DNA of 64,000 nucleotides from Nansenia antarctica (taxonomy: Eukaryota; Chordata; Actinopteri; Argentiniformes; Microstomatidae). Position numbers and translations under genes: made by a program. Below the pieces are notes generated by a model, which was not told the origin of the DNA, searched no databases, and worked only from the letters and a program-made list of their open reading frames with translations. Positions 38,380 through 53,607 of this stretch are shown here, piece after piece (position 1 is the first letter of the stretch; each line of letters begins with the position of its first letter). The stretch lies in NCBI GenBank assembly GCA_963989245.1, contig OZ022339.1, positions 13,826,244 through 13,890,243 on the forward strand. The letters are read 5' to 3'.

Positions 38380-38660
38380 AAGCAGCCTTGTCTAGGCACT
38401 TGTCATCTACCACCTAGACTACTGCAACACACCATCAGACCTCTGCAGGTCATCCAGAATGCTGCAGCCTGTCTGGTGTTCAATTTCCCAAAATTGTCCC
38501 TTATCACCCCACTCCTCCGCACCCTTCACAGGCTCCCAGTAGAAGCTTGCATCAGATTCAAAACCCTGGTGGTCGCCTACAGGGCGTTAAAGGGAATACC
38601 ATCTATCTGCATATTAAGTCAGTGCTCAAACCCCTGACCGCTCAGTTCTTCCACTTCACC
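38380..38660 (+). pseudogene. L2-type LINE ORF2 fragment (C-terminal part)
   Basis: Frameshifted reading gives LDYCNT, QNAAACLVFN-like and LPVEACIRFKTLVVAYRALK, the conserved block near the end of fish L2-type ORF2 (LDYCNSLL, IQNAAARLVF, LHWLPVEARIRFK). Broken by frameshifts and stops. Confidence 0.7.
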
Positions 38661-38978
38661 TGGTCGCTTGGCACTACCATTTCTAAGAGGGCACGGTGTA
38701 CACAATCCATAATAGGAAGTCGCCAGTTCTCATTCTCATATCTTCATCAAAACGGCATCATTCCATCTCAAGTAAGGCATCAGTTATCATTCTAGCATAT
38801 GGCTGTAGACTGCAGGCTTCAAACATTTGAAAATGTGCTTACACTGTCTTGTCTTTAATGTGGGCTAATTGAGTGAAATCTGAATCACTAGTTGAAACAT
38901 AAACAAACAGGCAACTTAGATAATGCACATGGGAAAAGGGTTGTTTTGACTAATTGTATTTTTTCCGTTAATCTCCAG

Positions 38979-41900
38979 GGAAGGAGGACATGGTGCTGGA
39001 GAGTGAGGTTGTTCTGACCAAGATGAAGCTCTTTAACAACATCCACGAGAAACTCCTTAACAATGACTCGTCATCCACCATAGCTGTGTCAGTGTCTGAG
39101 CAGGACATCTCAGAACCTGTCAAAGCCTCGGAGAGGAATTTGAACCTAGATGACATGCCCGGACAGCCGCTGACGGACTCGAACTCAGACTACCTGTCGT
39201 CCATTTTCTCAGACTCTCAGCTTCCAGAGCTATTCAAGTTTGAGTCTGAGGACTCAGGGGTGGAACTGCCCAGTGGAGCCGACTCTCCCTCTACACCGAC
39301 AAGCTCGGAGCAGAGCTTTGTGGTCCACAGTAGAGAGTCCTCCTGTGGCTCCTGTCATCTAAACACTCCAATGCCTAACCCTGACCCACTCCTCACACTC
39401 CAACAGTGTTCTGAGCCCACAGAGATAGAAAACAGAATGGATACACTATGTACGCCTGTGGATACTGAGGCGTGTGTTCTCGTGCAGTCTGAGGTTCAAC
39501 TAAGCTCTAAAGTTGAGAGCGTAGAGCTTTATTTAACCGAGAAGGGCATGGATATGGAGAGGGCCCAGCATGGTGCCTTGGGGGGCACCTCTAAGCAAAG
39601 TGAGGGGACCTCAGGGCAGCTGGAGAAGAATACTGTTGTGACTGAAGGGGTCAGTTCAGAGAACACAAGGCCCAGGAGCCAGTCCTCTACAAGGGCCTGT
39701 GACAATATGACAGCAGTGGATTTTGAGGAGCAGGCACTGGGGAAGAGCATAGCCAGCGACGGCCTGGAGGAATATATGGAGGAATGCTGCAGACTGAGTG
39801 AGGTAATGGCATTTTTCTCCATTCATGTTATTTACTCTCAAACTCTTGGCTTCCAACACCATCATCATCAAGCATGTGGATGTTGCCTTTGTTTTTAAAA
39901 TGCTGTTTTATGTACCATGAACCAGGAAAGGTTATTTAAAGGAAAGTGACTGCCGAAGCTGAGCGACTTGAATTATTGCACGTTGGAGCTATGCCATCTG
40001 TATGCTAAAACTTAACACTAAATCTATTTGCTATTGACTATCAATAGCATTGACTATCAATTGCAGGAGGTGCAATATGGTAGTTCATTGACTTGAAAAA
40101 CAAGTATCTCTTGAAAATAAGAAAAACAGTAGGCTCTAATGTACATCCTATTCTCGACAACTGTGAGAAGGAAGTGAATGTTAACATTTTCTACTAGAAT
40201 ATTTTCTTGAAATTTGACAGCTGAACTGCTGAAGACTGCTGTCTTCTTATAAAGTTGGTGTCTAGGGACAATTAGAGGACGTTAAAATCACCAGGGATTT
40301 GAGGAAAGCCCTTTTGGGTGGTGGACAACAAACATATTTATTCTCCCTGTCATTATCTTTAATTACCCACCCTTCCTAGCCTCTACCTCACCAGCTAATT
40401 ACTTAACTTCCAACGACAACAATGCTCTAGGAAACTATTTATAGCCAGGAGTGTTGTTTCATTCAAAGCATGATTACCTAGCGTATGTATTATTAATGGG
40501 CTTACTTCTTCTTCTTCTTATTCTCTTTCTTCAAATTGTTTCTACTATCTGTCTATTGTCCAAACCATCTTTAAACTTTTTCCACTACCAAAATAAAACT
40601 TTGCAAGCCCACTAAGCTTCTTTTTCAAGTTCCTCCATCATGGTATTGACCTCATCTTTTCCTTAGGAAGGCAGCAGAACAACACGACCTGTAGAGGCAT
40701 TTTCAGAATGACGGCCTGCCAATGAGAGCTGTGTTTTCATTCATGTTTGGGGAAAAAAAGAGACATCTTTTTTTTCATGTTCCAAAGAGAAAGCAGATTG
40801 TACTGTACCAGCGCAGCACCTGACAGCTGTGCAGGCTGCCAAGCCATAATAACCTGGTTAATGTGCTGAAAACATCAGGCCTCAGCTCTGTCTCTCAAGA
40901 GCTAGAAACCATTTGAAAATGTGTACTCTCATACGAATGTCTTTTTTTCAGTTTGAGTCGGGGTGGATCAGCATTTCATTATCAGACATCATGAGACTCA
41001 AAACAATGATGCTGTTTGATCTTGTTCCAAGGACTGGGTTGAGTTCCTGTTTGACTTATTTTTTACATAATATGTGTATTCCTTTAAGTACTCACTGATT
41101 TACTGAGCTGGTGATATGATACTCTGCATAACGCAATCTCTTGTAAGAGAGAGTGGCTTGAATAAGTGTAGGACTGGTCAAACAAGTCAGGGTGAAAGTG
41201 ATTCCCATCTCACCAATGATGACCTATTGACAGTTTCCCAAGACAACACTGATGGGTCTCTTCGATCATATCTCAGATGTCACAAGAGTACATAGCATAT
41301 CTCATACCCTTAAGCCCTGGGACAATTTGTGTTAAAAGGATATTATGTAATATCTGGTTAATAGACATATCAAGAGCTTTTGATTTGATTAACTGAACAA
41401 TCATAGACTTTGAGGTATGGCTAAACTACCAAAACTAGGCCCCACTTCAAAGCCCCAAATCTCTTACTTCCCCACCTCTTCCTCAAAGCCCTTTCACAAC
41501 AACGGTCTGGTTCAAAGACCCAGCAAAAGACAAGGCCTTACTATGGCATACAGAGTACAGGGGGAATTTTAAAAAGCAGGCTGAAAAGCGGAAAGGTGGG
41601 GAGAGCATGCGTTACAGTGCAAGGGCATTTTTCATGCGCCTGCATGTCACACAGCACCTGTTCATCTGTGCTGAGTGACTGTGCAGATGGCTGCCGTGAT
41701 TGTGTAGTGGACTGCCAGCCCCTTCTCTCATCTCGGTCCTGCCTCTCCCTGGGCTCAGTGCTGGATGGCCTACCTGGATGCATCAAACAGGTGTCAAATT
41801 GCTCAAATTACTCACATATTTATCCAGATAAAGCCCCTTTGATAGCTGGCTGGGGCCCTTTAAGGTGGCAGTTATTTTGGGGGGGCCTCCTCTGTGGCCT

Positions 41901-44900
41901 ACTTTAGGGGTGCATTGCTGACAGGCGGTTGGGCAGTGCGATCCCTCATCATCATCGTCAGTTGTCACCACAGCCAATAATGTCGTTTCTTTGCACGCTT
42001 AATATGGGCTCTGTGGTCCGAGGAAAAGATATGGGAACATCAAAGGCGCTCTCTCTTTCCCTTTCTCTCTCTGTCTCTGTCTTTCCCTCTCCCCTTTCTC
42101 TCCCCCCTCTATTTCTGTCTCTCTCTCTTCCTTTCTCTCCATCCTCTCTCTCTCTTCCTTTCTCCCCGTCCTCTCTCTCTCTCTCTTTCTTTCTCACCCT
42201 TTCTCTTTCTCTCTTTCTCTCTCTCTCCCCTCTGCTCTCTCTCTCACACACATGCACACACATCCACTCTCTCTCTCTCTCAATTTGTTTATGGGTTTTG
42301 AAGGCCATCTTGTTTGGACAGCAAAACAAAGACCAGTCAATCAAATGTGTGTTACCGTGGCAACAAACAACAAACATTCTCCAACAGTGCAAACTATGAA
42401 AACTACATAGCAGATGTATGTTCAACATGAGGAGAAAACATTGATCATATGGATGTGTTTAGAGGTCTTTCTGATCTCATATGATGCATGCTGTATCCGT
42501 AAGGGAACCACAATGCATTCAAAGCATATCTTTGCCTTCAATTTAAGGATTTCACCAGTGTGAAATATTACAGCAGCCATCCCTTACTTGTATCATATGC
42601 CTTACTTGTATTGGTCATACTTCCGGATTGTAATGAGATGCATCCTACTCATTAATTGCAATGTAATTCTATGTTGTGAAAGCACACCTGTTTGTATTGT
42701 GGTGCTGCTGTTGCCCTTCCCCTTTACAGTTTGGGGTTTTACAGTGTTTCACAATGCAGGGAGAATTGATGGTTGACACATAAAAAGGGTATCCGCTTGT
42801 TAAGTGGTGACGTGTTTCCGGGTCCAACGTTGGCTGAGGCGCTGTCTTCGAAATACCGAAATAATAATAATAATACATTATATTTATATAGTGCTTTTCC
42901 GAGGCTCAAATACCCTGACAATATGGAGAAAACGGGAAAGTGTTGTGTCCCTTGTTGTATGAATAGATCCGAGTCTAAAAAACGATTAAACTGTCATTCT
43001 ACCGCTGTAGTTCACAGGTACTCTGGTGGAGGGAATTTCTGGTTTGGACTCGGAAATGGCTAAACGTCACTTTTGACGTCAGACTTAACAAGCGGATTGG
43101 ATGGTCTGTTTTCAGGCATTCATTTAGACCAGTTCTGGCTAACTTTCTCTAAATCCTCAAGACCTCTTCCCCCCCCCTCTTGTAGTAAACAGCGAAAAAG
43201 AGTCAAGGCAACCCCACAGGGTAGTCAGGGTACTTTGTGAGATATAGAGCAGAACAGTGAGGCAAGAATATTATCTCCTCAGATTGAGTGTGCTGAAAAC
43301 AAATGGAGCCAGATAGAGAACCAGTAAATGTGTTCTGCATACCTTTCTCCCCTATCTCGGTGCGCTCCACACATCTGGCGCCTCATATCTTTCCAATACT
43401 GTCATGTTTAGGAAAGTATTTTCAGTGCTGCAGACACTGTGTAAATATCCAGAAGCATGGCCCAGAGAAGTGCCTCAGTTTTCCTCAAAACTCTTAGTTA
43501 TACACTCACTGGACACTTTATTTGGAACACTATATTAATACTGGGTACTATTTGCTTTCGCCTTTGCTCTCAAATCAGCCTCAATTCTTTGTGGCATTGA
43601 TTCCACAAGATGTTGCAAGCATTCCTTTGAGATTCTGGTCCATGATGACATGATTGCATCACACAACTCCTGCAGATTTTTCAGGTGTACTTTCAAGCTG
43701 CGAGTCTCCCGTTCTACCACATCCCAAAGGTGTTCTATTGGATTCAGATCCGGTGACTGGGAAGGCTACTGAAGAACACTGAACTCATTGTCATGTTAAT
43801 CTATCTGTGCAGTATAGTACAGTGGATTGTGTACATAGCCTTTATTTATGTAAACCAGCTCCTTACCTTACCTTGTGATTTTGTGCTTTTTCTAAAAAAA
43901 AAAAAATCCCTTTCCTAACACCAGGGGAGCCACCCCTCCTAAATTTCGTTGTTTGGTACCTGTACTGTAACAATGACAAATAAAGTCCATTCCATTCCAT
44001 TCCATGTTCATGAAACCAGTTTGAGACGACTTTTGCTTATCATGCTGGAAGTAGCCCATTAGAAGATGGGTACATTGTGGCCATGAATTGATGCACATGG
44101 ATAGCAACAATTCTCACAGGCTGTGGCATTCAAGCAATGATTGATTGGTATTAACGGGCCCAAGGTGTGCCAAGAAAACATTCCCCACACCATTACAACA
44201 CCTGGATGAATGAGAAGGTGTACAGCTGTCCCTAATAAAGTGTTCAGTGAGTGTATTTGCATGTTTGGCAAAGTTTTCTTGGGTTAAATATGATCATGAA
44301 AACAAACGTGCTAAAACTATGGTTCTGATACATGAGATTTGATATTGCACATAGATATATCATCTGTAATTTGGCTGCCAAAGTAATGTGGCTGCTCAGC
44401 AAATACAGTCATGCTGTTGCACAGTAGTGTCAACCTACTCCTTTTGGCACCAGCAACTTCGTCATAAGGTAGCCATTACATACCAATAACATACATAACA
44501 TAACATGGCAGCTGCTGGATTGAAAAAATCAGGTGTAGTGCTGAGGCACAAATGTGTACATTTCAAGCCTGCAAACTGCGACACTTTAAATGAATGTGCA
44601 ATAACACTATGTGCAATATGACAACCCTAGTCGTCTATCTGTACAGTATAGTATAGTGGATAGTGTACATAGCCTTTATTTATGTAAACCAGCTCCTTTC
44701 CCTTCTTGTTTTTTTCGTTTTTTTTTCTTTCCTAGCACCAGGGGAGCCACCCCTCCTAAATTTCGTTGTTTGGTACCTGTACTATAGCAATGACAATAAA
44801 CACCATTCATTCATTCATTCATTCATTCATTCATTCATTCATTCATTCATTCATTCATTCATTCATTCATTCATTCATTCATTCATTCATTCATACTTTT

Positions 44901-47900
44901 AAAGGTTGCAACAACTTAACTACCAGGAGATAACCAGGAGTCAACCATGGGCAAATTAGGCCAATGTATCACGTAGTAACAAGGCCAATGTATGACGTAG
45001 TAACAATGTGGTTTTTGGGACCAATAGAGATAGGAAATGCAGTCTTTACCTACCAAACCCTTACCAGAACATAGAGTACAGACTATATCCTGTGCCAGAA
45101 CACTATATCCTGTGCCAGTTGTCAGATCAAAACGATATATTTCTGAGATCAAACTGCTCCCTATGGCCTGGTGTGGTCCAGTGTCCAGTGTTCTAGCACT
45201 GCGGCCTACAGTGAATCCGGCCCAAGCCCTAGTGACTGATCATGGGAATCTTTCATGTGGAACTTTCACAAGTGGGAAATTGTTCAGTAATTAAGGCACA
45301 GTCAGCCATTCCCATTCGATTCCCAGAAACATTGTTAGCTCCTCATTCACATAGGGCCAGAGGAAACCCAAAGGAAGGGAGGTGGTGGGGCATCTTCCCC
45401 TCTCTCGTCCTCTCACAGCGGCCACAGGGGACCGAGAGGGCTGATAAGATCAGTCCCACCCTGCGTCCATCACCGCCTCTGCCAGGAAGAGGGCTAATGA
45501 CTGCCTGGCTCATATCCTCCTCCTGTCACTTACTTTTGGAGCCGATCACCTCAGAGGAATCCCCCCTTATCTTCTTATCTAGGGTTGGTTCAGGATTTTT
45601 AAACCATATCTCTGTATTCTACTTAGCTGCGGAGCGATACGCTGTAGCCTGTGATAGGCCTCAGCCTGATAGTGGAGCTATCAACTTATTGCTCCGCAGC
45701 TGCAGTGCGGAGGGACATAGTAACGCGTACTTCGACAGACAAAACAAGTTCCACCACAACGTAATGGATTGAGCATCGCCAGCAGTTTTATTACTTAAAT
45801 CTTAGATTTAAATACTAAACAAGGATGTATCCTTCGGATGAATCTGTAGGAGGGTGCTCTTGCCGTGATGTTTGTCGCACAGGATAAGTGGTTGTCAAGG
45901 GTCACCCCAAGGTTCTTGGCTGTCAGGGAGGAGCGCACCGTAGAGCTCTACTGTGATGTTGAAGTCTTGGAGAGGGCAGGCTTTCCTAGGGAGGAAGAGT
46001 AGCTCAGTCTTGTTACAGTTAAGCTTGAGGTGGTGGGCTGACATCCAAGCAGAGATGTAGCAAGACACACAGAGATACGTGTTGCCACCTCTGAGTCAGA
46101 GGGGGGGAAAGAGAGGAATAGCTGAGTGTCATCTGCATAGCAGTGGTAGGAGAAACCATATGGAGGAAATTATGGAGCCAAGAGATTTGGTATAGAGGGA
46201 GAACAGTAAGGGCCCTAGGATGGAGTGGTGAGGGGAGAGGGGAGAGGACAGTGATCCTCTCCACTTCACCTGGCAAGAGCGATCAGCCAGGTAGGATGCA
46301 AACCAGGAGAGTGCAGAGCCAGAGACGCCCAGATCAGAGAGGGTGGAGAGAAGGACCGGGTGGTTTACTGTGTTGAATGCCGCAGACAGGTCCATGAGAC
46401 TGAGAACAGGAGGAGAGGGAGGAAGCTCACCGTAGTGGAGGGCCTCCGTGACAGCAAGGAGAGCAGTCTCAGTAGAGTGACCAGCCTTAAAGCCGGTCAA
46501 GGGTTTTAGATAAGGAGAGAAGGGATACTGGTCTGTAGTCGTGAAGACGGGTCAAGAGTTTGTTTCTTGAGAAGAGGCTCGACTCTGGTTGTCTTAAAGG
46601 CAAACGGGACAGATCGTGTGGATAGAGAGGAATTGATTACGTATACGGTGATATGGTAAGAAAGGAGGTCTTTGGAAATGGATTGGAGAATGGGGGAGGG
46701 GATAGGATCGAGAGGGTTGCCCGCTTAGATGTGACCAGTTTTAGAATATCATCAGGGGAGAGGGGGGAAGGGCTGATAAGCCAGAGACCGAGTGTAGCAC
46801 AGTGGGTTTAGCAGAGGGGTGGTAGCAGAGTTGGCGAGATTTTCTTTATTTTAAAGGTAGGTTACGAAGTCATCCACGGACAGGGACAAGGGAGGAGGGA
46901 GGCGGAGGTGGGTTGAGGAGTGTGGAAAATATGGAGAAGAATTTCCTCGGGTTAGAGAGGGTTAGAGAGGCAGAGGATTACATTTTGGAATGGTAGTAGG
47001 AAGCTTTAGCAGCTGTTGCAGAGGAGGTGTAGTTGAGGAGGAGAGAGACATAAGGGTTTAGGTTATCAGGTAGGTCGGTTTCCTCCATTTCCTCTCAGCT
47101 GCCTTGGAGCCCGGTTCTACAAGCTTGCAGGGTTTCAGAGAGCCAACGAGGGCATGGAGAGGATCGTGCTGGCCTCTAGGTCAATGGACAGAGAGGGCTG
47201 AAGGATGAGGAAAGTGTGGACAGAAAGGTGGAGGATGCTGTATCAGTGGATAGCAGGGTTAGGGGATTAGGAGAAGGATTCAACAGAGGGTAGAGAGGAT
47301 CAGACAGAGAAAGAGAGAATGGTGGGGGAGAGGCTACGCAGGTTACGACGAGAAGATACAGTGTGGGGAGACACTGACTTGGAGGGGACGGATTTGAGGG
47401 GAAGGGAGAAGGATACAAAATAAGTAAGTAAGGGAGGATCTGGTGAAGACATGGTTGAGCTGATGAGTCGGAGAAGAGTGGGACAGGGTAAGATCGAAGG
47501 AGAGAAGGTCAACTACTCCAGATGAAAGAAGCTTCTCTAACTGGATGTTGAAGTCACCTAGTAGTGAGAGCGGTGTGCCGTTTTCAGGAAAGGAGGTGAG
47601 AAGGACATTCATCTCTTCTAGGAAGTGAGTCTAGGGGAATGAGAAAAGGAGTAGGCATCAGAGAGGTCTGCTCGAGTAGCCAAATAAAGCATTGTTTGCT
47701 TGTACCACTGAGGCCAACCACCTGTTGTGATGTTGGAGTGCTGCTTAACTTTGCTTCGGGTGTTAGGGGGGGGGTGGACGCTCTAGGAATTCCTCTGGGC
47801 AAAGCAGGGAATTCCAAGGCACAGTATTACTGCATGTCAACTTGAGTCACTATCTATCTTCCATTGTAGAATGAAGACCCATCTCTTCAGGCTACATCTT

Positions 47901-50900
47901 GACTGTCTCTCCTAAAGGCCTCTTAATCCCCCTCTAACCTGCTGTACAGTTCCTCTACTAGCATTGTGACTGCCAATGGCACCTGGCCCTAGCATAGATT
48001 TGGCTTCTGGTGGCTGAAGTATAGATGATTCACTTACTTAAGTAAGTCACTTTGGATAAAAGCGTCTGCTAAATGTCAAAAAAGTTAAATTATCTATTGC
48101 TATGGCATGACATGACAGTAGTACATCCAGGAACTCACCAGGTAGTTGGACCATTACACTTATATGGGAAGATGGTAACATTTGAAAGTCAGCATTACCG
48201 TCTATAACAATGGATTGTGTGTAGCATTACTGAATTCGTAGAAATGGACCTCAATGTTGATGTGAAAAAAGTGCTTAAAGACCCCTGCATGGTGGGAAAT
48301 GTGTTCATGGTCAAGACTGTGTTTGATCTCTCTGTTAAAGGAAACCAGTGATGTCAGTTCTCCTGACTGTTATGACTTTGTGTCCCATTGTTTGGCCTGC
48401 GTTTCCACTTTCTAAATGGGGGGGGCTGGGGGTTCAGTTGGAGGCGGACCTGAGCTCACTTCCGGCTTTTGTTGTTTGATGTTGATGGTTGTATAAATAT
48501 TTGTTAAAAAATATTATTTTCATTTTTTTTTTTAGAAAACATGAACATCTGCCTTTTCGGGTGAACCATGGCATGCTAGCAAACAAACAGATAATACTGA
48601 ATACTATCTTTGTGGTGTTCTCATGAGTGTGGATATAGGTTTGAACACGAACAGCAATGATCTCATCTCTGCTTCGCCCTTCTCAAAGACACTAAACTAT
48701 TGTCTCACTCTCGGAGTCCTGTTGCCTAATCACAATTCCAACTCCTACTATCTAACCTCAGGTGTATAATCTACAGTAAATTCAAAACCAGCAACAACAG
48801 CATCTCTCTCAATGACAACAAGACTATTGAGATCATATTTCCATGTTGGTGTCAGGACATCTTTATTACTGCCATGGGAATGAGGCATACACACTCCCTT
48901 ACTATAAATCAAATGGCTGAAAACGTATACACCGACACTACGATATGCAGTGCTTACGAATAATATCTGGACCCCAGAGATAAGAAACTACAGAAAGGAA
49001 ATATGGAACATTTTAAATAACACAAAAATGCACTGAAAAGAAAAGATGAGGGGAAAAAAGGGGGGCGGGGGGTCAGTCTGTGGAGTGGTCACTGTGATTT
49101 TTCCTTTTCTTTCATTTATTATTATTATACAGGAAATTATAATAAATAAAATATTAAAAGTAACATTACAGATGTTAACATGTGTTACATTTAGATGTAC
49201 TGACTCAGTTAAAACTGGTTTGCAGCAGGTTCCTGTTCTGCAACACAAAAGACAGAATGACATAAACAATAAAGGAACAATCAGGAACAATCACACAGGG
49301 AAGACGACAGGAAACATGAAACAGTTCCACAGCTGGAAGGAGAAGACAAAGGGCAGTGAGTTAGATGGTATGAGAGTTGGATCAGTGGTTGCAGGTGTAT
49401 CCTTCCTCAGATGGTGTTTAATGCCTGTTTAAAATGTGAGATAGAGGTTGATGTAATATGGGATGTCATTCCAGATTTTGGTGTGTGAAAAAAATTATAG
49501 ATTTTATGGTCAACCATAGTTGTTTTTTGTAATCTGGAACTGGGATAAGTGCAAGAAAAATGTGTGTCATCGGCGTATAGTAGACAATTACAGTGATGGA
49601 GAATCTGAGAACAGCGTACAAACAAACAATGCTTTATTTGCCATGCAATAAATTGTCAATCAATAGTGATATTGTTGCCCCCCCCCCCCCCAACACAACA
49701 CAGATGCACTGTACAACCATTGTACAACCAAGTGCATAAGCTTATCCAGCCCAAAACCAAACTTGGGTCAAAGGCCAAAGGCCTCAGCATCAAGATCGTT
49801 GGCCTGCTGTTTTCTTTGTTTCTGCTGTACTTTTATTTTACTATTTAAAAATATATTAAATAGATACGATTGTTTTGAGGTTTTTTTGGTCTAAAATCTT
49901 ATCATCAGGAAATGAAATGCATGTTCAATTGGAATTGCTGTAAATATATTTGACATTCTACATTTCCAACTGGAAAATGTTTGTTTTCTGAAGTTGAACA
50001 CAATGAAACAGTCTGCTTCCTGACCTCCAAAACCCCTCTCCCCTCCTTCCAGGTCCACCAGAGGAGCTCCAACCCCCTGGGCTCCGGCCTGGGCTACCTG
50101 GAGCACATCTGCCAGCTCATTGAGAAGATTGGCCAGCTCCAGGACCGCAACCTCAGGCTGCAGAAGCAGATCTGTGGCCTGCAGAAAGACGGACGCATGA
50201 CCAAGACCAAAGAGGTGCGTGGCTCCCCGTCTCAACAGAGCTAAACATGCTCTCAGAGTCATGCTCTTTGATTGACCTCAATGACAGTCGATGAGAATCA
50301 AGGAGATACACTTATTCAGAGAGGTGAAGCTCCTGGAAATATTAATGCTAAACGTTAAAATCAATGTTGTGGGTCCTTGTTGATCAAACAGAGGATCATT
50401 GATCTTTGATACAGTATGCTGCTGATTGTGTCTGTGATCCAGGTGTTTTGGTGCCTTCAAGCGAGAGATTAGTCACCCGAGCTGTCTCGGTGTAAACCCA
50501 GCTGTTTCCAAAGCGTCAGTTAGTTGTTAGTCATGTTAAGAGTTGGTAGTCATGTTAGGGGTTGGTAGTCATGTTAGGGGTTGGTAGTCATGTTAGGGGT
50601 TGGTAGTCATGTTAGGAGTTGACCAGGCTCTCATGGTGCAGTACATGGTGCACACATTTGGGAACATTGCATTGCAAAGGGACATGTGAGTGTTTATGTT
50701 CAATTCATAACAAGCATTACAGGGCCCTTTCCTGCTGCTTTGGACAGATCTGGAAGGAACAGGACAAAAGATATCACATCACGTTGGAAACAGTTTCATA
50801 AAGATCTCTATGAGGGGAGAGGACACACCAAAGCTGCATCTTGGTGACTATTGTACAGTAGACGACCCGAAAAACCATGAGTGTAGTTCATCAAGTCACT

Positions 50901-51755
50901 GTGTCACTCTCATAGCTATTCAAAATGAGAACAAAGCAGAAACAGTGCCTATAAAAATGAACAAAGACAAGTGCAATGTCAACAAAAAAAAAAGGGCATG
51001 GTTGTTTTTTTTGCAGTAAGCTTTAGGTAGTATTCCAGTAAGCTCTCATAAAAATGTAAAAGAAAATCTGCTTAATTAACGATGTGTAACCTATAAAACC
51101 CACAGCCCTAGCTCTCTTCTCCATTTTTATTCCCAAAAAGTATGAATAACTGAATGTTTCTGAATGTTATCGTACAATCGGCAGAGAGACAAAAGAAAAC
51201 ATTTATGTCTTTTTTTTTTTATTGCAGCGATAACATGATCCCAAAGGGAGGATTTCAGCATATGTCAGTAACACTTTATATGTTGTACTGACACATATAC
51301 AGCAGCCTCCCCATCTCATTGTCTTCCAAAACCACCCCAACCAAAACAATATATATTTTTTTTTACCCAATATTTTCTGTCATGGAGATCAGCTTAATTC
51401 AAGACGAAAACCTGACCTTGAATTCTTCCAACAACATGGGTGACACCTTTTTACATTGTGTTCAACTTTCAACTCTCTAAAGTGACATTTGCCTGGGTTT
51501 CTAAAGAACAGCTATTTCACATTGTGTAGATATCTCGCTCTCTCCTTTGAGACCTTGGCACAATACCGCAGCTGCCTATGATCAGGGTTTTTTAGAAAGC
51601 TTGTTCTAAACTAACCTTGTCAGTTTGTGCCTGGGGGCCGGAAAAGCTTTCCACTGAAGCAGTGGGTGAGCCCAGCATGAGCCCCCACTTCAAAGCCTTC
51701 ACACAGAGTGAGAGAGAGAGAGAGAGAGGGAGAGAGAGAGAGAAAGAGAGAGAGG

Positions 51756-51842
<87 letters not shown>

Positions 51843-53549
51843 AGAGAGAGAGAGAGAGAGCAGAAAAAGACAGGAGGAAAGAAATAGCAAAGAGAGGGAG
51901 CGAGATCCCCCCAAAACTCAATCTTTGACACAAAAGCCCTCTTCCTGATTTTGAGGTCATGTAATTCAGACATTATTTCAATTTATGATAAAATGTACTG
52001 ACATATACAGGGGGGATGCTATTTTCAATGGGCTGAATCCTGACTCAAGAGATGCGCAACGGATTTGAAATCTCAACGTACACAGCCAGGACCACACTAA
52101 CTGGTCTCCCAAGCCTTTGGTCATTTCCCCTGCTGTGAACATTTCTTTAGAAAGGCGGCAAGCTGGAACACGTCGATGACACATCAAAAGGAGGAGCAAC
52201 TCAGCTGTGATGTATACAACTAAGCCCTGTGAAGGGCCATGCTGACACCCATGGCTCCATGTGGCTGTGCCAAATCTACCCCACCTTTCACATCAGCACC
52301 ATGGGCACAGCTGGGCTCATTATTACCCCTCTGAGGCAGGACAATGGCCAGTTACCACCTACATAGAGCCCTCTCCCCAGTCTCTATGTGCATTGTGCAC
52401 CACCAGGACCACTATGGTGTTGTTGGCTTGTCACACATCGACTGAGAAGGACCAGAGCCATGCAGAGGTCTGCATTCTCCGTTTGCTAGGGCACCGTGTT
52501 GGCAGCAGTGCCTTCACAACAATTCCATTCCAATTAGAATGCAAATGAGAATGACAATGTTGTCAGAGAATATTATGGTGTAAAAAAAATTGAGGATAGA
52601 AAGGCAATCTGTGCGGAAAAAGGAGAGTGGGGAAAAAAGATAGTTAGTGAAGCAAAGGACATCAACACTTTCCGAGGGTGCTCATTTATTAAAAGTGAAA
52701 TCCTAACTTGAGAGCTGCATCTGTAACTCAAATCGTGTTTTATGCCAGTTTGAGTTTCCCATTGACATCAATGTAAGATTTATGTGAAGGTCGGAGTTAC
52801 ACTCGTTGATCTCGAGTAAGTGACTCTATCTAAATCTGAGTTCCTAATGTAAAAGACCTGCTTGCTCTGAAGGCCTTCCTCACACAGAGGACACAGCTGA
52901 TGCATCCCTGAAGTGTAAAGGAATAGGAAGTGATGGAGGGAACATTCCAGGGCAGGACGTTCTGGACCTTCCCCTCTCCCCTGAGTACGCAGCATAATAC
53001 CTCTAACAGTCTAATACTCTTCTGAGAGGGTCAAAGGTCAAAGGTCTAGGATGGGTGGGCCCTCCTTGTCCCTTAAGGTGGGCTGCCCCCTTGTAAGGGG
53101 CTAAGCACACACAGATGGGGTGGTCCTAAGAGGCAGAGACCACACTGAAAACTGGCCAGGAATTGAAATGGTCTCCCATAGCAGTTCAAATGCCTTCACT
53201 AAGGGGAGAGTGCAGTTGAGGGTTCCCTTTTCAGATCGAGCCCAAAATTCCGTAAAAACAAAAACAAGGCAGTGGAGCGTGACATCAACAGCCATTCATC
53301 ATGATATGCTTACCCCATTTTTCAACAAATATAAACACCCAGTGGTTACGTAACAGGAGAGGCAGCCACTAAACAGTAAATTCTGGAGAAGAGAGTTGTT
53401 CATTGATGATGTTATTTTAGCATTGGGTTTGCACCTTAGAGGTAACCTCAGAGTGGAGGAGGAAATCATTTTAAACAAGATTAGGAAATGACTTCACTTC
53501 CTGTAAATGCAGGACACTTGGGTTACTGTTTAATTTTTGGAAGCAGTGC

Positions 53550-53607
<58 letters not shown>

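Noticed and set aside
45242..45772. 176-codon plus-strand frame
   Set aside because: No recognisable domain or exon boundaries; looks like a chance open frame beside the L2 remnant.
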